A DNA stretch of 64,000 nt. Source: Dryobates pubescens. Lineage: Eukaryota > Chordata > Aves > Piciformes > Picidae. How positions within the stretch are numbered: the stretch's first letter is position 1; every line of letters begins with the position of its first letter. Below are positions 58,901 through 64,000 of the stretch, piece after piece. The notes under the pieces are model-generated. The model did no database searches, was not told the origin of the DNA, and saw only the letters and a list, made by a program, of their open reading frames with translations. The stretch spans positions 15,866,001-15,930,000 of the forward strand of contig NC_071627.1 of assembly GCF_014839835.1 (NCBI RefSeq), read 5' to 3'. A program made the position numbers and the translations under genes.

Positions 58901-61900
58901 TGCAGCTCCTCTTGGTGGAAGCAACCAGCACCTTTTCCTGCAACGTATACATCCTATATATACACATACACGTGTGTGATATATACCCCTGCTCAGGGCG
59001 TGGGCGGTGGAAATGCACACTCTCACCACTGGATGTCGCTCCTCCCCACCACAGCCCTGGCTTCTGGGGAGACCCCGCGGCCAGGCTGGGGGCCCCGGGG
59101 GATGGACCGTGAGCCCCAGGAAGTAGTGGGCTGGGTACCCCTGTTCCAGAGGATCTCCTGGGGATGGTGGCGGTTTGCTTCAAGTGCTGACAGTTAGTCG
59201 TGACCAGGAGGGGGAGCAAGGCTCGAGCCCTGATATTGCAGGGAACCGAGAGGGAAGCTCTGGTCAGGAAATCAGCAGGGACTGGAAGCAACACAGCCCC
59301 CGAGGAGGTTGTGGTGGAAGGCATGGGGGGGGGGGGTCAAACCCTCCTGCTGAACGCTGAGGGCATGGGCTTTCGGAAACTCTGGCCAAGTCCTCTCTGT
59401 CCCTCTTGTGAGAGCAGCAGGGAGATCAACCCCAGGGCAGAGCCAGGCAGGATGAGCCACCATTGCCCATGGGGACGGGGCTGAGATGCACTTGGGAGAC
59501 CCCGGGCAGGCCCACATCCACACATCTAATTAAAAGCAGGTGTGGGTCTTGTCAAAGCAGCCCCCACCCCTTTGACACCCACCACCACCCCCTTCATATA
59601 TATATATATATATTTGTATACACACAGCTGGTTCCCCGTGAGGATGGTGATGGAGGTGACAGCAATGATGCAGAACATGTATACGTATACAATACAAGTA
59701 AATGCTTTGGTATTGACGGTTAAAAGAGTTTTAAGCCTAGAATGAAAAAATTCAGACCTTTGCTTCCTATCATACCCATGCAGCCGGCTTATCAGGGGCT
59801 CATCCAAATCCACCTTAAACAGTAGGAAGTGGGTTCTTACTAGAGACAGCTCATCAACCTCGGGGGCCGGGGGTGGCCCGCCCGTGACCGGGACGGTGGG
59901 TTTGGGGGAGGGGGCAGGCGAGGTGTAGGCATGGTTGAGTGTGTCCCCCTCTTCCATAGTTCGGAAGGCAGCCAGGCTCATGTCATCTCCCTGTATATCA
60001 TCCAATGTCTCGGTGAGGGCTGCCAGCAGCGCTTCGTTCTCGCCGTCTATTATCTGTAAGGAGCAGGCAGAGGTGGGCAGTTAGGACGGGCAGCAGAACC
60101 AGGGGGTGCTGGGCACAGGTGAGGGAGGGGTGGTGGTGCTGTACCAGCACCCATGCTTGCCAGTGACCCTGCAGAGGACTTGGGAGAGCTTTTTCTCAGC
60201 ACAGCACTGGGATTGGATGGGATCAGGAGGAGAGAGACCCAACTGGCAAAGGAGATGGTCCGGCCCCCTTCACCCCAGTGGGAAAAGAATGAATTAGAGC
60301 ATCTTCTCTCACAGTGGCTGCCTCCACCCCATCATGAGGCAAACAGCAAGCAGCAGACAGAGGATCTGTGATTAAAAGGCTCCTTGCCCAAGAAAACTGC
60401 TTGCTGGGAGCAGCATCCAGTTGGACTGGGAGCCTGGGGAGGGGGTAGGCACAGTCCCCTGCCCTCCGTGGGGATGAAGACATCCAAGCGGGCATGGCTG
60501 GTTATTTGCAGCTCTCCTGACAATGAAGGCAAAGAAAATCTGAGGTGTAAGTAAGCTCAGCCCAGGGCTGCCCAGTGGATGAAAGAGCACAGTCCCCCAG
60601 GAGGGCACAGGGGAAGCTTAGCCTGGGCTGCACCGCTGGGCAGATGCCACAGCCTGCACGAAGCAGTGTGGGGTCTGCTTGGATCAACAGTTCCCAACCC
60701 CTGCCTCCAGCCTGGGGGCTCTCAGTGAACAGCATGATCTGGGAATGCTGACAGGAGTTTTCTCAGTGTCTGGGGCTGTGCTGGACCAGGCAGCGCCACA
60801 GGCTGCTCCTCCCTGTCCCAACCTGTCTCCATAGGCCCCTCTTCCCATCTGGGCTTCGCCTTGGCTGATGCACCTCCAGTTCTCCCAGTGCCTTCTCAGT
60901 CCTGCACAGGCCCATGAGTCCCCTTCCAGTCTAGATATACAGTGCAAAAGCCCAGAAGAAGATGCAGAAGCTGAGGAATGGGTGAAGTGAGCCAGGAGTT
61001 CCTTCTTTTTGGTCCTACTCCATCATATTTTGAATGTAAACCATGTCCAACAAAAAGCAGGCTACCATCAGCTATAAAATTAGCACAGGGGTAAATTCAG
61101 GCTAGCAAGGAGGACTGTTGACTGCACACAGCCTCTTGTGTTTCTCTAATCTTGTTTGGAAATTAAATGTCTTTTGTTCCGTGCCCTAACCTTGCACTAG
61201 AGCAGTCACTAGAGCAGGCTCCAGGGAAAGGCAGCAGGATGCTCCATTTTTGGCTCCATTTCTTTTCCTCCTGCTATTGGCATGAGACTGCTGTGCATAC
61301 AAGTTCAGTGGGATACATTTCATCATACTCCACTGCTCCTAGTGGGCCTGTCTTCTGCATTTCTGTTCTGTTTATCTTTTCCCCAGGAAGTTCAGCGGAA
61401 AATATGCATCTCGTGATGAAGGTCCCTCAGCTGGACTGGACCATTTTCAAGCACAGCATCAGCACGGCATAGGAGCCAGAGGGTTGTTATTACAGCCAGG
61501 TTAGAAAATACTGGGGCCTTTTTCCCCCTCCTTGCTTCAACACAAATCCTCCATCTTCTCTAAACGTAACCCAGAGTCGGTGACTAGCAGACATCACTGG
61601 GTTGCAACCTCCTGGTCTGAAGGGGTAAGGGCCTGGATGCTGCTCAGGAGGGCACAGCCCCTGAGGATAGGGCACATCCTTGGCATAGCAAGAGCTTAGG
61701 GAAAGGTAAGCAGGCTTCCCATCTTGTTCTGCTCCTGATCCCCAGGCAGCTTCTACAACTCCCTTGCCTCCAACCTGCCTGTTGTGCTCATAGCCCTGCC
61801 CTGATGCCCCAGCTCTGCCAGATACTCACCTCCTCTTCAAGGAGAGACACAAACAGTCCTGAGGGACGAGGACCAGCCCTGCCTGTGCCTGGGAGTATCT

Positions 61901-62406
61901 CAGCACCAAGCCCAGAGAGAATGCCAAAGCTGGAGAGCCATGGGAAGGGGCTTCTTTCTGCCTGAGCCCCACACTGCTGCCCTAGCAAACCAGCTGTAAT
62001 TCCCTTCTAATAATACATCACAGGAGGGTTGGCTCAGCAGCCCTCCCCTGCCCATCCACCTCCTCATTAGCCTTACTCTGCTTGCCCCATTTAGATCTGG
62101 TGCACAAATTAATGGAGCACTAAACAGCTGGGGAGGAGCTATTAATAGTTGTGTGTGTCCCCTCTTTCCTTCTTCCCCTCCCCTGCCCCTGCCTCCATCC
62201 TTGGATAACCTGTGCCCGGAGGATGAGGATACCTGGAGGAGCTCGGAGTCGTCGGTGCTGTACTGGCTGGAGTTGGTCTCTGAGTGCTCCCCACACCACT
62301 GCAGCTCGCTGAAGCAGCCTGCAGAGTCGAAGTCATTGGCATCCAGCTGAGACAAATCAATCTCTGGGAAGTCAGAGTAGAGGTGCTCCTCGCCAGACAC
62401 CTCATA
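49838..62406 (-). CDS. PPARGC1B: PGC-1beta transcriptional coactivator, exons 2-12
   Basis: PGC-1beta coactivates nuclear receptors, ERRs, NRF1 and SREBP to drive mitochondrial biogenesis and lipid metabolism in the nucleus. Coding segments: 62406-62233, 60053-59841, 57994-57878, 57105-55956, 55332-55296, 54904-54840, 54385-53620, 53166-53091, 52247-52126, 51731-51577, 49941-49838. They total 2979 bp including stop, phases consistent, all GT-AG, giving 992 residues without exon 1. Order of parts: acidic activation domain ([13 protein letters not shown]), LxxLL motifs LKKLL and LKELL, the HCF-1-binding DHDY motif ([10 protein letters not shown]), a Glu run, an RS-rich segment ([11 protein letters not shown]), an RRM ([18 protein letters not shown]), and a conserved end ([20 protein letters not shown]). 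Human has 12 exons and 1023 residues, with exon 1 encoding about the first 26; that exon was not found here. Confidence 0.97.
51577..51731 (-). CDS. PPARGC1B: PPARGC1B exon 11: RRM second half
   Basis: 155 bp beginning [20 protein letters not shown] (RNP1) and ending FFWTRYTDL. Donor GTAAGA. Nearly identical to human in the RNP1 region. Confidence 0.95.
52126..52247 (-). CDS. PPARGC1B: PPARGC1B exon 10: RRM first half
   Basis: 122 bp encoding [20 protein letters not shown] and [20 protein letters not shown]. It carries the RRM RNP2 motif (VVYIRN) and the first helix. Donor GTGGGT. Confidence 0.95.
53091..53166 (-). CDS. PPARGC1B: PPARGC1B exon 9
   Basis: 76 bp encoding [15 protein letters not shown] and [10 protein letters not shown], a basic stretch matching human ARKRREKAI just before the RRM. 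Donor GTAAGT. Confidence 0.92.
53620..54385 (-). CDS. PPARGC1B: PPARGC1B exon 8: DHDY, poly-Glu and RS-rich region
   Basis: 766 bp encoding [49 protein letters not shown] (HCF-1-binding motif), [32 protein letters not shown], a run of about 12 Glu and a Ser/Arg-rich end. Donor GTACAGGAG. Confidence 0.95.
54840..54904 (-). CDS. PPARGC1B: PPARGC1B exon 7
   Basis: 65 bp encoding [20 protein letters not shown], matching human [20 protein letters not shown]. Donor GTAGGA. Confidence 0.94.
55296..55332 (-). CDS. PPARGC1B: PPARGC1B exon 6, 37-bp micro-exon
   Basis: Acceptor TGCCTTTCAG, donor GTAAGTGGG. With the flanking split codons it encodes [13 protein letters not shown], matching human DSPRCLMLALSQS. 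Without it exons 5 and 7 would not join in frame. Confidence 0.92.
55956..57105 (-). CDS. PPARGC1B: PPARGC1B exon 5, large central exon
   Basis: 1150 bp from CTCCAAAG to donor GTGAGG. It includes [52 protein letters not shown] (second LxxLL) and [20 protein letters not shown], each aligned with human. The region between these islands is poorly conserved. The long Glu-rich run of the human exon is missing here. Confidence 0.95.
57878..57994 (-). CDS. PPARGC1B: PPARGC1B exon 4: LKKLL nuclear-receptor box
   Basis: 39 codons, phase 0. It begins with LKKLLL, the main LxxLL nuclear-receptor-binding motif (LQKLL in human), followed by a basic, Arg/Pro-rich stretch. Donor GTACTT. Confidence 0.93.
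57995..59840 (-). other. PPARGC1B: PPARGC1B intron 3
   Basis: 1.85-kb intron between GTAAGA at 59840 and TTTGCAG at 57995. It includes a G run near 59326-59335. The donor of exon 3 is followed by an intronic TATATA stretch near 59598. No repeat family or RNA gene seen. Confidence 0.85.
59841..60053 (-). CDS. PPARGC1B: PPARGC1B exon 3
   Basis: 71 codons, phase 0, starting [20 protein letters not shown] and ending [10 protein letters not shown] before donor GTAAGA. It holds the conserved ENEALLA helix and a Pro-rich segment leading to the first LxxLL motif. Confidence 0.95.
60054..62232 (-). other. PPARGC1B: PPARGC1B intron 2
   Basis: 2.2 kb between the exon 2 donor GTATCC and the exon 3 acceptor CTTACAG. 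No additional exon, repeat or RNA gene recognised. Confidence 0.85.
62233..62406 (-). CDS. PPARGC1B: PPARGC1B exon 2: activation domain
   Basis: 58 codons in phase 0 between acceptor CTTCTCCCCAG and donor GTATCC. It encodes [19 protein letters not shown] through [12 protein letters not shown], the acidic N-terminal activation domain conserved with PGC-1alpha. Confidence 0.95.
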
Positions 62407-64000
62407 CTGGGGAGAAGAGAAAAGGGGTGGATGAGCCTGACACCATGCCAGAGGGGCAGGCAGCAACAAGCAGCAGCAGCCCCCTGCACAGGTGGCCTGT
62501 CTCCCCTTGTGGCCCTGCTCAAGCCCATCACTCAGGCCCTCTTTCAAATAAGCTTTGGTTAGTGGCTGCAGGTGCAACCACAGGGCAGTGCAGGGCATGG
62601 AGGGCACCTTTTCCCTGTGCATCTCACAAATCAGTTTGCACAGCCTGGCACTGCTGGTTACTGAAAGCCACCCTGTAACTACCACCAAACCCCCTTCTGG
62701 TGTCCTGCACTGCGGCAAGTGTTGAAAGGGCAGCATCTGCATTGCAAGAGCCTCACCTCCTCCAGCAAGCAGAAGTTCAGGCACAATCCCCCAGACCCTA
62801 GCAAAGTAGCTGCTGGTGCTCTTAGCAGAGATGAGAGCCACTTCTGCCTCTAGAGCCCTAAGAGTGACATCCAGGGTCATCCAGCTGACCTGGGGATCAG
62901 TCATAACAGAGCGAGGCAACAGACTTGGGCACACATGAGACAGCAAAGCATGGGGCCAGGCTCCAGTGGGTGACCTCATGCCTGGTCAGCATGGCTGCTC
63001 TGTACCCTGTCCCTGCCACATGGCACTGAGCAACCTGGGGACAGTCTCTCTGGGGAGGCTATACGTCCCAAGGCAGTACAGACCCTGGCTGCCACGTCGC
63101 ACATGCAGGATGAGGAAAATGGCACAGGCACAAGCTGATGTCCAGGTGCACACTGGGTGATGCAAGCTCTAAGAACTGAGCTAAAAATCTCCATTTAACC
63201 TCAGAAAGGAACTGGGACCTGTCCCACCTCTACCTGGCTCTCTGCCACTGCCTGGCCACAAAGCCTACAGCTATATCCAGCACCTGCAGGAGCAAGGGCT
63301 GGCACCAAGGCTGCCCTGCTTGTTGCCTGCCTGCACTGCCTGCTTGCACTGCTGCACCAAGCCCTTAAGCCATGCTTGGTTTTGCTTCTAGTGGCCAGGT
63401 TCAAACATGGAGGGGAAAGGCCTGGTCCAACTCCTCCTGGTATTGGCTGCCCAGGGGGAGTTTTCTGGTGATTGTGGGAAGCAAGTTTATTTACAGAGCA
63501 AATGGATGTTGGAGAAGGCAAACATCTGAGCGTGTGAGAAAGCCTGCAGGGGCAGGAGAATGTGAGGGCCTCCCCTCCTGCAAGGATGTCCTCCAGCACT
63601 CAACAGGAAGGACAAGAGATTTCAAATCAAGCTGCAGTCCTGCATGATTCTCTCTTTTGTCTTTTTTTTTAAACTAGGATAACCTGGGATTATTGACTCT
63701 GCTCCCATAGCTGAGGAACCCATGTGCCATGCTCCCCATCAGGTTTAGGACACTACTGTGCACACTCGCTCCCATTTTGTGTTTCTCCCCCACTCTTCAC
63801 TCTGTCCACTCCCAGGGGCAGTGGGAGGGGAAGACACACTGGTTTGGAGGACAGAGCAAGGGTAGAGGAGAAGGTCCTGATGGCCTGATAGCAGGGAAGT
63901 GCTGCATCCTTGCAATGGGCTGCCAGCCCAGTCATGCCTATGGCTGCAGTGGGGCTGGGAGCTACAGGGAGCTGCCCCCATGCTGGGGCGATGCTCCTCC
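62407..64000 (-). other. PPARGC1B: Part of PPARGC1B intron 1
   Basis: No sequence resembling the exon 1 product (human begins MAGNDCGALLDEEL) was found, so this stretch is taken as the 3' end of intron 1. That intron is very large in mammals and hosts mir-378a. I saw no copy of the miR-378 mature sequence here. Confidence 0.6.

Noticed and set aside
62407-64000. mir-378a and PPARGC1B exon 1
   Set aside because: Neither the miR-378 mature sequence nor an exon 1-like start (MAGNDCGALL) was found; both probably lie beyond the right edge.

Overview
The window is avian genomic DNA. The evidence is a set of CR1 LINE tails with (GAATA)n-type ends, compact GT-AG introns, a CpG-island promoter, and two genes whose proteins align well by eye with vertebrate SLC26A2 and PPARGC1B. 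These are close neighbours on human 5q and, from memory, on chicken chromosome 13. I cannot name the species. Every supported protein-coding gene lies on the minus strand, so transcription runs from high to low coordinates.

Layout from left to right. (1) 1-528: first coding exon of a second SLC26-type sulfate/anion transporter, cut by the left edge. (2) About 0.5-15.2 kb: intergenic or 5' flanking DNA with three CR1 fragments, a (GAATA)n array and a very uniform 21-bp minisatellite. (3) 15.2-24.2 kb: complete SLC26A2, with two coding exons, a probable noncoding first exon and a CpG island. (4) 24.3-33.1 kb: intergenic DNA with CR1 copies, including one with remains of the reverse-transcriptase ORF, and an LTR-like endogenous retrovirus fossil. 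(5) 33.1-38.0 kb: a five-exon TRIM-family gene (RING, two B-boxes, coiled coil, no visible PRY-SPRY) with an interferon-response-type motif just upstream of its ATG. (6) 38.7-39.3 kb: a broken duplicate of that gene's first exon. (7) 39.3-44.2 kb: intergenic DNA ending in a degenerate tRNA-Met-like sequence. (8) About 44.5-62.4 kb: PPARGC1B (PGC-1beta) exons 2-12 plus a long 3' UTR. Exon 1 lies beyond the right edge or was not recognised, and 62.4-64.0 kb appears to be intron 1.

SLC26A2 and its neighbour are sulfate/anion exchangers and look like tandem relatives. PPARGC1B is a transcriptional coactivator of mitochondrial and lipid metabolism. The TRIM gene is a probable ubiquitin E3 ligase that may be interferon-regulated. 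It occupies the interval where mammals carry PDE6A, and I see no trace of PDE6A here. Nothing suggests that these genes act in one pathway. The least ordinary parts are the TRIM gene and its broken copy, the transporter paralogue, and the uniform minisatellite.
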